64,000 bases of DNA, taken from assembly GCA_040755755.1 (NCBI GenBank), contig JBFLZW010000013.1, forward strand, positions 91,448 to 155,447, given 5' to 3'. Shown one piece after another: positions 1 to 8,997 of this stretch. The first letter of the stretch is position 1; every line of letters begins with the position of its first letter. Position numbers and translations under genes: made by a program. Under the pieces are notes generated by a model, which was not told the DNA's origin, made no database searches, and saw nothing but the letters and a program-made list of their open reading frames with translations. This DNA is from a bacterium. GTDB lineage: Bacteria; SZUA-182; DTGQ01.

Positions 1-546
1 GCTGCCGGTATAGGCCACCTTGATGATATCGGCTCCCAGTTCGGCACCAATCCTGGCGGCGTGCTTAACCACGGCGGGATCGTATTCATTTTTGATCTTC
101 GGCCCCCGCGTATACATCATGGCTACCAGAGGCAATCCCCACTGCTGGGCCTTTTTGGCTGTATCTCCCAGGTCCTTGAGCATGGATTTTTCATCGTCCG
201 AGCCGATATTGACATGGATGGAGACCGCATCAGCCCCAGAACGGATAGCCTCCTCCACGGTACAGACTAAAACCTTGGCATTGGGATCCGGAGAAAGAAC
301 GGTGCTGGCTGAAAGATGGACAATCAACCCGACATCTTTTCCTCCCCCGCGGTGCCCGGCAGCCACCAGCCCTTTGTGGATAATAATGGCATTGGCGCCT
401 CCGGCAGCCACCGAATCTACAGCCTTTTTGGCGTCAATAAGACCGGGAATGGGACCCAGCGTGATCCCATGATCCATGGGCACAATGACCGTTCTTTTGG
501 AATTCCGATTCATGATTCTTTCTAAACGAATTTGTTTACCAACCAT
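1..546 (-). CDS. DhnA/LacD-type class I aldolase, probable 2-amino-3,7-dideoxy-D-threo-hept-6-ulosonate synthase (3' part off window)
   Basis: I translated the reverse strand: 182 codons from an ATG at 546-544, preceded by a GGGGG ribosome site 7 bases upstream, running off the left edge. Visible motifs are [15 protein letters not shown] near residue 22, IIHKGL, and [12 protein letters not shown] at the truncated end, whose lysine matches the Schiff-base lysine of class I DhnA-family aldolases. In this family the ADH synthases feed an alternative route to 3-dehydroquinate; others are fructose-bisphosphate or LsrF aldolases. The 'MDHG' start and glycine-rich HRGGGKDVG loop fit the ADH-synthase branch best, but the substrate is inferred. 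A second chorismate-pathway homologue lies at 11748-13079, not adjacent. ORFs on the plus strand here are antisense shadows. Confidence 0.75.
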   Translation of the reverse strand, partial: MVGKQIRLERIMNRNSKRTVIVPMDHGITLGPIPGLIDAKKAVDSVAAGGANAIIIHKGLVAAGHRGGGKDVGLIVHLSASTVLSPDPNAKVLVCTVEEAIRSGADAVSIHVNIGSDDEKSMLKDLGDTAKKAQQWGLPLVAMMYTRGPKIKNEYDPAVVKHAARIGAELGADIIKVAYTGS

Positions 547-812
547 ACATTAACCCCCTTTTGAAAGTATTTGGCTGAAGTTATTCTATTGGAAAGAATA
601 TCCCTTGTCAATGGATATTCTCTTCTTGAGGAGCCAGAAGAGAGTGGTCAGTGACCACTAAAAAATCTCTCAGGCAGCATAAGGGAATTTACCTGAACAT
701 CGTCTGGTATGGTGATAAGAGAACTGATTATCTTCATGAAGGTAATTCAGAGTATTATTTTATATTCTATTATTATTAACTTTAACTTAATTCCTTTAGA
801 AAGCTTAAACAG
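547..812. other. Intergenic region, AT-rich
   Basis: No convincing gene. It should hold the promoter of the aldolase gene. It contains one copy of the TGGTCAGTGACCA palindrome (listed separately) and ends at a terminator hairpin. Confidence 0.5.
643..659. repeat. Palindrome AGTGGTCA-G-TGACCACT
   Basis: Perfect 8-bp arms around a single G. The same core recurs at 60932-60947, as a tandem array on the other strand at 15761-15791, and in degenerate form at 62211-62254. It is followed by an A-tract (ACTAAAAAATC) here, as in the 15.7 and 60.9 kb copies. Confidence 0.7.
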
Positions 813-843
813 AAAAACCCATTCTCTCAGGAATGGGTTTTTT
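813..843 (-). terminator. Rho-independent terminator of the receiver-domain gene
   Basis: A hairpin with arms AAACCCATTC and GAATGGGTTT, loop TCTCAG and flanking A/T tracts, 29 bases beyond the stop codon of the 872-1234 gene. Its symmetric tracts would also let it work on the plus strand. Confidence 0.75.
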
Positions 844-871
844 GTTTGATCCATGCCATCTGCCGGAGGCT

Positions 872-1234
872 TTATTTCAAAATCTTCGAGATGATACTTT
901 TCAATATCTTCGGGTTAATAGGCTTGGTGATATACTCGAAGGCACCTATCCTCATAGCCTTGAGATAGGAATCCACCTCGCCCAAAGCAGTCATAATGAT
1001 AATTTCGATTTTGGGATACTTGCCTTTAACGATTTGCAGCAATTCCAGACCGTCGATAATCGGCATTCTCATGTCAGTAATAATCAGGTGGGGCTCTTGT
1101 TGCTCGATCAAGGCCAGGGCCTCCTGTCCGTTGTCTGAAATCATCACATCATAGCCATCATCCAAGAGGATATCCTGCAACGTAATGCACATGTTTATGT
1201 TATCATCAACTACCAGTATCCGGTTCTTTTCCAT
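872..1234 (-). CDS. Single-domain response regulator (CheY-like receiver)
   Basis: A 120-residue stand-alone receiver domain with no output domain. The acidic pair is in ILVVDDN near residues 6-12, the phospho-acceptor Asp in LIITDMRMP near residue 54, the switch Thr in IIMTALGE and the conserved Lys in YITKPINP. Such proteins pass a phosphate to or from a partner histidine kinase, or act as a diffusible signal as CheY does. No kinase gene lies beside it, so the partner is elsewhere. It appears monocistronic and is followed by a terminator. Confidence 0.92.
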   Translation of the reverse strand: MEKNRILVVDDNINMCITLQDILLDDGYDVMISDNGQEALALIEQQEPHLIITDMRMPIIDGLELLQIVKGKYPKIEIIIMTALGEVDSYLKAMRIGAFEYITKPINPKILKSIISKILK

Positions 1235-1543
1235 CCTGTTCCACCTGCAAGTATCAATATTCTCTTATGCATACTGTGTGTTGAGCTCCTGGATAAAAAA
1301 GAGCTGCCCCGAGAATCAACTCATCAATAAATTCCTTACAGTTTCTCTTCGGAAATCTCACCATTGTTACTTGGGTGTAAAACCGTTCTCCCGAATATCT
1401 TATGGTCGAATCTCTTATGGAGGTATCAATTATCATGCTAAATTTTAATATTATCAACCTGAGTGAACCAAGTCAATAGACCGCCCTGCCGAATCCGAAT
1501 ATCAATCAAAAAAACATCCGATGGGCTAAAAACCAGGCTACCT
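1235..1543. other. Intergenic region
   Basis: About 310 bases between the receiver gene and the 3' end of the TIGR03960-like gene. I see no convincing gene. The phrase TCTTATGG occurs twice within 20 bases near 1400-1422. It should contain the receiver-gene promoter. Confidence 0.4.
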
Positions 1544-4228
1544 TCAACTGATGTCGATGAGATCCCAGAGCCGGTCAGAGAGAAAGGCGCAAAGACTTTC
1601 ACGGGTGATTTTCAGGGAGCCCCTTGGCGGATTGATCAATCCCTCGTAGAGAGACTCCAATACCAGAACAGGGTCTACATTCTCCTGTCCGGCGGAGAGA
1701 AACATCCGCAAGCTCTTTGGCTGTTCCTTGGGGGAATCTTTCCTGAAAGTAAGGTCAAAAATCAGCGGCCGGATATTGACCATTTTTTTTAAATCAGGAT
1801 CTTCGTCATTTTCGAGGTTCTTTCTGTTCTTTTGTACCCAGATTTCATCCCTGGCTAAAAACCGGGCGATGTGCTCCTGGTGATCGATACCCCCGTTGCC
1901 ATCCTTCCAGGTCCGATCAGGAACCTGGACCTGATAGATGGCCCGGTTGATCAGGGCGGAGAGGGAGCGGGCCTGCAATGGAATGCGCCGGGCGTGCAGC
2001 ATTCTTATTCCTTCGGGCAACTGCTCATTGATCCTAATCAGGAACTCTTCCGGCTCTACCGGCTTATGGAAAACAAAATCGGTGTATTCGCCCAGGCCCT
2101 CTACCCCTACCGGCAAGGGGAGACCAAAGGAAATCTGCGGATGGGGATGAAACCCCTGGCTGAAGGTTATCGGAAGATCAGCCCGCCGGATGGCACGAAA
2201 AAATACCCGCATCAGATCTAAATGCGACATGTAAACAGCCGGACCAGTCTTGATGAATTTCCCTCGAATCTGGCAGGCCTTTTTCCCGGTACTATCTTTT
2301 CCCGGTGACATCGGCTCCGGACTGCGGGAAAGTCCTTCCGGATTTTCCCGGCTGGCCAGGGCCGTGGGGAGCGCGGGTATGGCAATTCCCCGGCTCTGGC
2401 AGGCTCCGCATCCGTGGCAGTGGCTGGCCCGGCAGTCGGCAGTCAATTCTTCCCGAAGGGCTTTATCTGCCTCGTGTGCCAAAAAGCGTGAGGCTGCCTT
2501 TGAGCCCAGGTGCTCCCAGGGCAGAAGCTCTTTTTCCCCTATGGACCGCTGAGCGTAGAAGGCCATGTCGAGGTGATTTTCGGCAAAGGCCTGCTCCCAG
2601 AGGGAGAAATTGAACTGCTCGGTCCACTGGTCGAAGCGGGAGCCAAGCTCCCATGCCCGGACGAGGACCCGGCTCAGGCGACGATCTGCGCGGGAAAGCG
2701 CCGCCTCGAGGCAGCTTACCTGCGGGTCCCGGCACTTCACCTTGAAGTTTCGGCTGTTCAACTGCTGAGAGATGGTTTTCTCTTTCTCCCGCAAAAGCTC
2801 CATGGGCTCCTGCGGCATTCGCTGAAAGGGTGTATGGGGCTTGGGCACAAAGGGCGAGATCGTCAGATTGATATTGATCCGCCGCTCTTTATTCCATTTT
2901 CTCCCCAGTTTCAGTATCTCCCGGCAGGTAGTCACGATTCCGTCAATGTCTTCAGGCCGCTCGGTTGGAAGGCCGATCATGAAATAAAGCTTTAAGAGGT
3001 CCCAGCCCTGCTCAAAGATCAGGCGGGCAGTCGAGAAGATATCCTGGTCGGTGATCCCCTTATTGATAACGTCACGCAGCCTCTGGGTGCCGGCTTCGGG
3101 AGCAATGGTAAAGCCGGTCTTTCGGACCTCCTTGATCGAGGAAATCAGGGAAGGGCTGATCGTTCCCGGCCTCAGCGAGGGAAGCGAAAAAGCCACCATA
3201 TGGGCCTGGCAATCCGGGCGCAAAAGGCCCAGCAATGGTTCGAGAAGGCTGTAATCACTGGAGCTTAGGGACACCAGAGAAAGCTCTTCATACCCAGTCG
3301 AGCGGATGGATTCCCTGGCCAGGGCCAGCAGGTTTTCCGGTGAACGTTCGCGGACTGGACGGTAAATATATCCGGCCTGGCAAAAGCGGCACCCCCTGCT
3401 GCACCCTCTGGCAATTTCCAGGGCAAAACGGTCATGGACAGCCTCGATGAACGGGACCACCGGCCGTGCGGGATAAAAAACCCGGTCAAGATCAGAGACC
3501 ACTCTCTTTTCGATCCGCCGGACGGGTACCGGCCCGTGTTCCAGAGGCTGCTCACCCTGGTGAGAAATCCTCCGAATAGTGCCATCGGCATGATACTCTA
3601 CCCGGTAATGGGAGGGGACATATACCCCGGGGAGCCTGGCCATTCTGTCGAGCAGCATCGATCGCGGCCAGTCTTCCTCCCTGGCCTTGATGGAAAGGTC
3701 AGCGATCTCCAGGATCACCTCTTCACCATCCCCCAGGACGAACAGGTCGAAAAAGTCTGCCAGCGGCTCAGGGTTGAAAGCTCCCGGCCCGCCGCCGATA
3801 ATCAGGGGGAAGGATGTATCACGCTCCGAAGCGAGGAAGGGAATTCCAGCCAGGCTGAGCATGTTCAGGATATTGGTGTAGCAGAGTTCATACGGCAGGG
3901 TGAAACCGAGCGCATCGAACTGCCGCACGGGTTTTCCGGATTCCAGGGCATAGAGGCTGATGCCGTTGTCCCGCATTTTGTGCTCTGCATCGGGCCAGGG
4001 GTTGAATACCCGCTCGGCGAGCGTATCGGGCCGGTTATTCAGGATGCCGTACAGGATCTTGATAGCCAGGTTGGACATGCCGACTTCGTAGAGATCGGGA
4101 TAGGCCAGAGCCATGCGGAACCGGACCTGATTCCAGTCCTTGTGGATGGAGTTAACCTCGCTTCCCAGGTAACGGGCAGGCTTGGTAACCTGCAGCAGGA
4201 AGTTTGAAAAAGAGTTTATCCTATCCAT
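1544..4228 (-). CDS. Radical SAM protein fused to DUF2344 (TIGR03960/TIGR03936-type)
   Basis: 894 residues. The N-terminal part (about 1-230) is a B12-binding-like region with PDLYEVGMSNLAIKILYG; then a radical SAM core with the cluster motif ARGCSRGCRFCQAGYIYRP near residue 275; a short Cys-rich stretch (CHGCGACQ, near 620); and a C-terminal DUF2344 domain starting at RGKFIKTGPAVYMSHLDLMR near 655. This domain order is the long form found in many anaerobes, commonly linked to ribonuclease G and ribosomal protein L21 genes, suggesting an RNA or translation-related modification; the substrate is unknown. Here the partner upstream is instead another radical SAM gene, ending only 3 bases before this start, so the two are co-transcribed. 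Confidence 0.9.
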   Translation of the reverse strand: MDRINSFSNFLLQVTKPARYLGSEVNSIHKDWNQVRFRMALAYPDLYEVGMSNLAIKILYGILNNRPDTLAERVFNPWPDAEHKMRDNGISLYALESGKPVRQFDALGFTLPYELCYTNILNMLSLAGIPFLASERDTSFPLIIGGGPGAFNPEPLADFFDLFVLGDGEEVILEIADLSIKAREEDWPRSMLLDRMARLPGVYVPSHYRVEYHADGTIRRISHQGEQPLEHGPVPVRRIEKRVVSDLDRVFYPARPVVPFIEAVHDRFALEIARGCSRGCRFCQAGYIYRPVRERSPENLLALARESIRSTGYEELSLVSLSSSDYSLLEPLLGLLRPDCQAHMVAFSLPSLRPGTISPSLISSIKEVRKTGFTIAPEAGTQRLRDVINKGITDQDIFSTARLIFEQGWDLLKLYFMIGLPTERPEDIDGIVTTCREILKLGRKWNKERRININLTISPFVPKPHTPFQRMPQEPMELLREKEKTISQQLNSRNFKVKCRDPQVSCLEAALSRADRRLSRVLVRAWELGSRFDQWTEQFNFSLWEQAFAENHLDMAFYAQRSIGEKELLPWEHLGSKAASRFLAHEADKALREELTADCRASHCHGCGACQSRGIAIPALPTALASRENPEGLSRSPEPMSPGKDSTGKKACQIRGKFIKTGPAVYMSHLDLMRVFFRAIRRADLPITFSQGFHPHPQISFGLPLPVGVEGLGEYTDFVFHKPVEPEEFLIRINEQLPEGIRMLHARRIPLQARSLSALINRAIYQVQVPDRTWKDGNGGIDHQEHIARFLARDEIWVQKNRKNLENDEDPDLKKMVNIRPLIFDLTFRKDSPKEQPKSLRMFLSAGQENVDPVLVLESLYEGLINPPRGSLKITRESLCAFLSDRLWDLIDIS

Positions 4229-4231
4229 CGG

Positions 4232-5296
4232 CTATGACTTCTCTTTCCGGGGCTGATAGATGCACATCGGCTCCTCGGCCAGATAATCATCCGAGGCCTG
4301 ATAGGCACGCGCCCGGCAGCCACCGCATATCCAGCGGTACTCGCAGCGGCCGCACTTCCCGTGCAGCTTGTCGGGGTTTCTCAGGTCCAGAAAGAGGGGT
4401 GACTCGGCCCATATCCGGCTCAGGCGCTGATCGCGGATGTTTCCGGCCACGACAGGCAGATAGCCGCAGGGACAGACCTCTCCTTTATAGGAGACGAAGC
4501 AAAATCCCGTCCCTCCCAGACACCCCCGGCTGTAAGCGGAAAGCCCCCGCGCGGCATGAGATGCAGGCAGTTTGCCGGATAACTGATGGACAATCCGGTA
4601 ATAATGGGGAGCGCAGGTCGCTTTGACCTGAATGGGATACTGCTGCCCGAATTCATAAAACCAGCGCAGCACCTTTTCATATTCCACGGCTGAAATTTCA
4701 TCCCCCTCCAGGCTTTTCCCCCGGCCTGTCGGGACCAGAAGGAAGATATGCAGTGCCTGGGCCTTTAATTTTATCGCCAGATCCGCAATGGCCCCGATCT
4801 CTTCAAGGTTCCTCCGGGTAATGGTGGTGTTGATCTGGAAGGGAAGCTCTACCCTCCTCATCTCCTCGATCCCGTCCAGAGCCCCCCGATAGGCCCCCGG
4901 CAGCCCCCGGAAACTGTCGTGGCTCTCCTCGCTGGCCCCGTCAAGGCTGATACTGACCCTCTGGACGCCAATTTTTTTCAGCGTTCTGGCCCTGTCATGA
5001 TCGACCAGGGTCGCGTTTGTAGCCAGAACCACCCGTAAGCCCCGGTAGGATGCGTATTCAATGACCTCGAATGAATCCTCCCGGCTGAGCGGTTCCCCGC
5101 CGCTGAAGATTAAAATCGGCGGCTCTTTGAAGTCCGCCATGCTGTCGATAAAGGAGCGGCTTTCCGATAAACTCAATTCTTCCGACGAGACATCATGAGT
5201 GGCCGACCCCCGGCAGTGGAGGCAGTTGAGGTTGCATTTCCGGGTAAACTCCCAGGCAATAAGCCGAAGCGTACTGTCAATCTTTTGATTCAACAT
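4232..5296 (-). CDS. Radical SAM/SPASM protein, AhbC/AhbD/NirJ-like (heme-pathway type)
   Basis: 354 residues. The radical SAM cluster is CNLNCLHC near residues 21-28, with GGEP near 90. A C-terminal SPASM-type Cys array includes CPCGYLPVVAGNIR and HGKCGRCEYRWICGGCRARA, the signature seen in AhbC, AhbD and NirJ enzymes that remove or convert heme side chains in the siroheme-dependent route. No other heme-d1 or Ahb genes are in the window, so assignment to a particular step is inference. It is the first gene of a two-gene operon with the DUF2344 fusion. An alternative is a peptide-modifying SPASM enzyme, but no precursor peptide is visible next to it. Confidence 0.72.
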   Translation of the reverse strand: MLNQKIDSTLRLIAWEFTRKCNLNCLHCRGSATHDVSSEELSLSESRSFIDSMADFKEPPILIFSGGEPLSREDSFEVIEYASYRGLRVVLATNATLVDHDRARTLKKIGVQRVSISLDGASEESHDSFRGLPGAYRGALDGIEEMRRVELPFQINTTITRRNLEEIGAIADLAIKLKAQALHIFLLVPTGRGKSLEGDEISAVEYEKVLRWFYEFGQQYPIQVKATCAPHYYRIVHQLSGKLPASHAARGLSAYSRGCLGGTGFCFVSYKGEVCPCGYLPVVAGNIRDQRLSRIWAESPLFLDLRNPDKLHGKCGRCEYRWICGGCRARAYQASDDYLAEEPMCIYQPRKEKS

Positions 5297-5978
5297 ATGT
5301 ATTTCCCCGAATAAGGTGATGGTAATTTCCTGGCATTTCAGACGCTTTATAGTGAAATCTGAATCGCAGGAACTTATGATACCATTAAATTACCTTTCAG
5401 GCAACCCACTCCTGGTTTTCCTGCTCAGGCTTTTCAACTAACAACCTACAGCCTGAATGCCTCCAGTCTATCTACCTGCGTAGTTACCCCGACTTCTCCC
5501 TTTTCGACCGGAACGCAAACGTAAGGATGAGGGTACTTTTCCGTCTAAAGAGAGTAGCTATGACAGGCCTGATAAGGTCGCATTGGAAAAGATCGTGTTT
5601 GAGTCCAGTAGCTTTTACAGTACGTACATATTCTCTTCTATCTCTCAATATCTCCAAAGCCGTCTCCTGCAGGTAATGCTGCCAGTTTTCCCTCTAACCT
5701 TCTGTTTTCTCCCTGGCTGATACTCTCGACCGGACATTGAAAAGCCTTCGGGCTCTCACCCTCATAAAACCCGATCTTTTTGTTCTTTTCCATGCCAGAC
5801 TGGAAAAATCACGGGACAGGCATAGATGCCCTTATCGGACTGGTTTACGAAAGGGGGGTGTGTCAATGGTCATAACTTTTTGATTTCATTCAGGAGTTCT
5901 CCCTGCATGAATACCGTTTTCACCTCAAATCAGGCAGCAAAACATTAATCATCAAACTAAGGTTCAGGAGGCAAGCAC
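5297..5978. other. Long intergenic region between divergent genes
   Basis: 680 bases separating the minus-strand radical SAM operon from the plus-strand Gly/Tyr-rich gene, so both promoters should lie here. A hairpin with arms TCAGGCT and AGCCTGA sits near 5424-5457. A stretch near 5510-5590 contains ACGCAAAC and GTAGC, words found in c-di-GMP-I riboswitches, but the rest of that fold is not recognisable (see rejected items). No gene seen. Confidence 0.4.
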
Positions 5979-6905
5979 ATGAAACACATGAACGGCAGCA
6001 AGTACACTTCAGAAAGATTGACAAAAGTCCTTTCTCTATCCCTGTCTCTGGCAGCGGTGATTTTTTTCACCCGCACGCTCCCCGCCCTTGCGGGAGGCGG
6101 TGGCGGTGGAATGGGCGGTATGGGTGGCGGGATGGTCATGAGCAGTATGGGCTATGGCGGCTTTGGTGCCAATTATGGAGCCGGCTATGGTGTTCCCGTC
6201 GTGACGACCGGCTATAATCCCGCCGGTTATGCCATGAGCTATGGCTATGGGGCGGCAGGCATTGGCCCAGGATACGGATCTGGCTACACCATTCCCACAA
6301 CAACCTTTGTTCCCACCACCAACACGGCGGCTATGTTCAGCGGATTGGGTACGGGATTGGGAACATGGGGGGGCCAGTCTGGTACATCGGCAGTGCCTTC
6401 CTGGGGCCAGAACAATGTGTTCGGCAACGCCTATGGCACCACATTCAGCATGCCAGCCCTGACCCAGACAACGAGCGGCACGTACGGTATGAGTAATACC
6501 GGCATGAACAACTACGGCATGAGCGGAAGCGGCGACATATACCGCCAGGATCAGGGACACATGATGAGCGGGCATCATGCGATGAACTGGGGAATAAATC
6601 AGCCGGTGGTCACTACCCCTGACACCATTGTAACATCTCCCGCCGGGACAACCGTTATTACTACCTCTCAGCCAGTATCTTCCGGAGCTCCAGGAGGTAA
6701 CCCGATGCCCTACGCCAATGCCATCAATGATCTGGGAGTTGCAGGCTATATGACCGGATTAGGCACCGCAAACCCGACCTTTACCCCAAGGGCAAGCGCT
6801 GCTGCCTCCACTTCCTGGGGCTCTTCCTTCGGCGCTCCGGGAACGTTTCTTCCTTACGGCTCGGTAAACCAATACGGTTATACGTACGGTAGTCCGTGGT
6901 TGTGA
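5979..6905 (+). CDS. Secreted Gly/Tyr/Met-rich low-complexity protein
   Basis: 308 residues, with ribosome site CAGGAGG 9 bases before the ATG. An extended signal peptide (about 1-39) ends at TLPALAGG. It is followed by GGGGGMGGMGGGM, then Gly-Tyr patches such as YGYGAAGIGPGYGSGY, then Thr/Ser/Gly-rich sequence to a YGYTYGSPWL end. There is no recognised domain. Composition resembles structural or adhesive surface proteins (glycine loops, amyloid-like patches), but function is unknown. It is the first of five exported low-complexity proteins in the window (7073, 14649, 39461, 58466). A hairpin follows 77 bases after the stop, and the cohesin-like gene follows on the same strand. Confidence 0.75.
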   Translation: MKHMNGSKYTSERLTKVLSLSLSLAAVIFFTRTLPALAGGGGGGMGGMGGGMVMSSMGYGGFGANYGAGYGVPVVTTGYNPAGYAMSYGYGAAGIGPGYGSGYTIPTTTFVPTTNTAAMFSGLGTGLGTWGGQSGTSAVPSWGQNNVFGNAYGTTFSMPALTQTTSGTYGMSNTGMNNYGMSGSGDIYRQDQGHMMSGHHAMNWGINQPVVTTPDTIVTSPAGTTVITTSQPVSSGAPGGNPMPYANAINDLGVAGYMTGLGTANPTFTPRASAAASTSWGSSFGAPGTFLPYGSVNQYGYTYGSPWL

Positions 6906-6982
6906 TAATGGAAGGATTAAATTTTCAGCCTCCTTCCTGCTGATTTTATGAGCAGGGAGAAAGTGAGGAACCGTTTCTTATG

Positions 6983-7004
6983 TGGTGGGGCATGCGCCCC
7001 ACCA
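6983..7004 (+). terminator. GC-rich hairpin between the two Gly/Tyr-rich genes
   Basis: Arms TGGTGGGGC and GCCCCACCA around an ATGC loop. It is followed by TAAAATC rather than a clear T-run, so termination may be partial, or this may be a repeat hairpin: a similar GGTGGGGC/GCCCCACC hairpin lies inside the MITE at 10008-10298. Confidence 0.5.
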
Positions 7005-7072
7005 TAAAATCAGTAACAAATTAGTATCTTAATACTTTAATAGGCAAGTAGGTAAGACGAGGTTAATAAATT

Positions 7073-8176
7073 ATGAAAAACAAGCAAAGAACACGCCTTC
7101 TCCTCTCTATCGGCGGGCTGGTAAGTATGGCCCTGATTTTTATGGTTGTTACCACTTCTGCACTGGCTGCAAACGGTGGACTGATGATCAGCGAACAGAA
7201 TTGCCCCCTCACCGGAAATGAAATAACTTTTACGGTTTCCATCGTCAATGCCCCTCAGCCGGTAAACAGCATGGGCTTTAAGATCAGCTATGATGCAAGT
7301 GCCCTTGAATATGTGGGATATGCAAGAGGGACCCTGACGGCAGGATTTACTCTTTTAGAAGTCAGCAGACCCTCGAATGGCACGTTGCAGGTTGGCGGGT
7401 TGGATACCGCAACCGGCATAGCCCAGGGAGCCAGCGGGTCCGTCGTAGAATTGACTTTTAGAGTCCTCACCTGTAAAACCAGCCCCCTGCAACTCACCAA
7501 TCTCATCGACGATCTGGCAGGCTGGGCCACCGCCAATGGACAGCTTATTCCCCAATCCTCCTCGAATCCAGGAGGACAAAGCAGCACAGGCAGCACAGGC
7601 AGCACAGGCGGTTCTGGTTCCACCGTGCCATATGGATATGGTTATGGCACACCGATGCCTGGTACTGGCTATGGCTACGGCAGTCCTGTTTATGGCACAC
7701 CGACTGGCACTGGCTATGGGTATGGCACTCCTGTGTATGGCACACCGGCCAGTACCGGCTATGGCTACGGAGCCCCTGTATATGGCACACCGACTGGTTC
7801 CGGCTATGGCTACGGGGCTCAGGCTGGCTATAGTTTTGGCACTCCGGTCAGTTACGGATTCTCTTCTCCGGTAGGCTATGGGCTTACCTCATCTCCCTTT
7901 GGTGTTGGTTTCACTAACCCATTGAGTTCCGGTTTCTCAACTCCGTGGAGTTCGGGCTTTGCCTCTCCCTTTGGTTTTGGAGTGACTAATCCGATAGGTT
8001 TTGGTCTAACTTCAGGATACGGTTATACTTCTCCCATGAGCTATGGGATCCCCTCTTCCTTCAGCTATGGTTTTACTTCTCCCGTGACGGGCTCTTTCCC
8101 CTCGACGTTCGGTCTTAGCGGGTTCGGGGCCAGCGGATTCGGATCATATCCTTACCTGACTTCCTGGTCGTTCTAA
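7073..8176 (+). CDS. Secreted protein: cohesin-like domain plus GYG/YGTP tandem repeats
   Basis: 367 residues; ATG preceded by GACGAGG. A signal peptide of about 33 residues ends at TSALAAN. Residues about 36-160 look like a cohesin or cohesin-like Ig fold: ISEQNCPLTGNEITFTVSIV, then NSMGFKISYDASALEYVGYA, then VVELTFRVL, the pattern seen in cellulosome and cell-surface cohesins. A Ser/Gly/Thr linker leads into 15-residue repeats built on TGYGYG and PVYGTP (about 190-250), then FGF/TSP-rich sequence to residue 367. The stop codon TAA is formed by the first three bases of a MITE, so the original C-terminus may have been longer. No dockerin protein was recognised in the window. It may be a surface matrix or adhesive protein. 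Confidence 0.78.
   Translation: MKNKQRTRLLLSIGGLVSMALIFMVVTTSALAANGGLMISEQNCPLTGNEITFTVSIVNAPQPVNSMGFKISYDASALEYVGYARGTLTAGFTLLEVSRPSNGTLQVGGLDTATGIAQGASGSVVELTFRVLTCKTSPLQLTNLIDDLAGWATANGQLIPQSSSNPGGQSSTGSTGSTGGSGSTVPYGYGYGTPMPGTGYGYGSPVYGTPTGTGYGYGTPVYGTPASTGYGYGAPVYGTPTGSGYGYGAQAGYSFGTPVSYGFSSPVGYGLTSSPFGVGFTNPLSSGFSTPWSSGFASPFGFGVTNPIGFGLTSGYGYTSPMSYGIPSSFSYGFTSPVTGSFPSTFGLSGFGASGFGSYPYLTSWSF
7661..7820 (+). repeat. 45-bp coding tandem repeat
   Basis: About 3.5 units of 45 bp; equivalent positions fall at 7661, 7706, 7751 and 7796. Each unit encodes a 15-residue TGYGYG-PVYGTP module. The units are in frame, so copy-number change would alter protein length without a frameshift. Confidence 0.85.
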
Positions 8177-8311
8177 GTACACAGCGCGTTAAATCCGCGG
8201 CCAGTTAAAGCCGCCCCTTCACTCCCTCGCCCCCCTTTGGGGGGAGAGGGCTGGGGTGAGGGGGGCGTCGTTGAACCAAACCGGCCGCGTAATTCCCGTG
8301 CCGTGTACTTA
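8174..8311. mobile_element. Palindromic MITE-like element, family A copy 1
   Basis: 138 bp. The left end begins TAAGTACACAGCGCG; the right end, read on the other strand, begins TAAGTACACGGCACG. Both continue through a CCGCGGCCAGTT/ACGCGGCCGGTT block, giving about 33-bp imperfect terminal inverted repeats. The core is CCTCGCCCCCCTTTGGGGGG-type. Copy 2 is at 10008-10298. It has no coding capacity. It supplies the stop codon of the upstream cohesin-like gene and removes the start of the DUF3102 gene. Confidence 0.8.
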
Positions 8312-8744
8312 GGATACGCGGTCTTTCGTGCAGGCTAAGACGGCGGAAATACGCGTGCTGGTCAGGCAGACCGCGCAAGGGATTATCGAAATCGGGCAAA
8401 GACTGATTGAGGTGAAGGAAAGGTTGGGGCATGGGAATTTTATTCCGTGGCTAAAGAGTGAATTTAACTGGTCATTGCAAAGTGCAAAACGGTTTATGAA
8501 TGTTGCTGAAACCTTTGGTCAAAATCAACAAATTGTTGATTTTTATCCATCCGCTCTTTATGCACTTGCAGCACCTTCCATCCCAGACGAAGCCCGCGAG
8601 GAAGCGCTTACCCTTGCCGAATCGGGCCTGATGCTCGGTCGGGACAGGGGCGGGTTGCGGGAGCTGGTTGAGAGGGAGATTGTTGCTGTATCACTGGTGG
8701 AAAATTTTCCACAAGTGATTTTGATTTTCCAGGAGCAGTCCTAG
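8312..8744 (+). pseudogene. DUF3102-family gene with its 5' end cut off by the MITE
   Basis: The readable frame (GTG at 8328) gives 138 residues: TAEIRVLVRQTAQGIIEIG, then LIEVKERLGHGNFIPWLKSE, WSLQSAKRFMNVAE and YALAAPSIPDEAREEAL, which match the middle of DUF3102 proteins (DNA-associated, often on mobile or plasmid-like DNA, unknown role). Intact members normally carry some 20 more N-terminal residues. Here that part is replaced by the MITE end, and the tail after LAESG no longer resembles the family. No ribosome site is visible before the GTG. I infer a decaying remnant; a truncated but expressed protein cannot be excluded. Confidence 0.65.
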
Positions 8745-8997
8745 CATGCTCTTTCTGTCTTCTCTTCGCCCTCTCCGCTTCAATCCTCTTCAGTTGTTCG
8801 TATTCTCTGGCCTTTTGCTCTTCTTCTGGTGCTTTGGCAACGGAAGCTGCTCAATCCCGCGCGTGATCCTGCCTATTACTTCTTTGGCAAAAATTGGAGG
8901 GTGATTCGGGATGGTGAATTTTTTGCTTGACTGGTAAACGACTTTATGAGTAAAATAATAGAAAATTATAGAACACTATCGAACATGAGGTAATAAA

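Noticed and set aside
1254-1457. 67-codon minus-strand frame between the receiver gene and the DUF2344 gene
   Set aside because: No ribosome site, no family resemblance, and biased by short repeats; probably non-coding.
5505-5600. Possible c-di-GMP-I (GEMM) riboswitch upstream of the Gly/Tyr-rich gene (ACGCAAAC ... GTAGC)
   Set aside because: Only two short words match; the conserved GCAAACC start, the P2 tetraloop stem and the closing helix are not recognisable.
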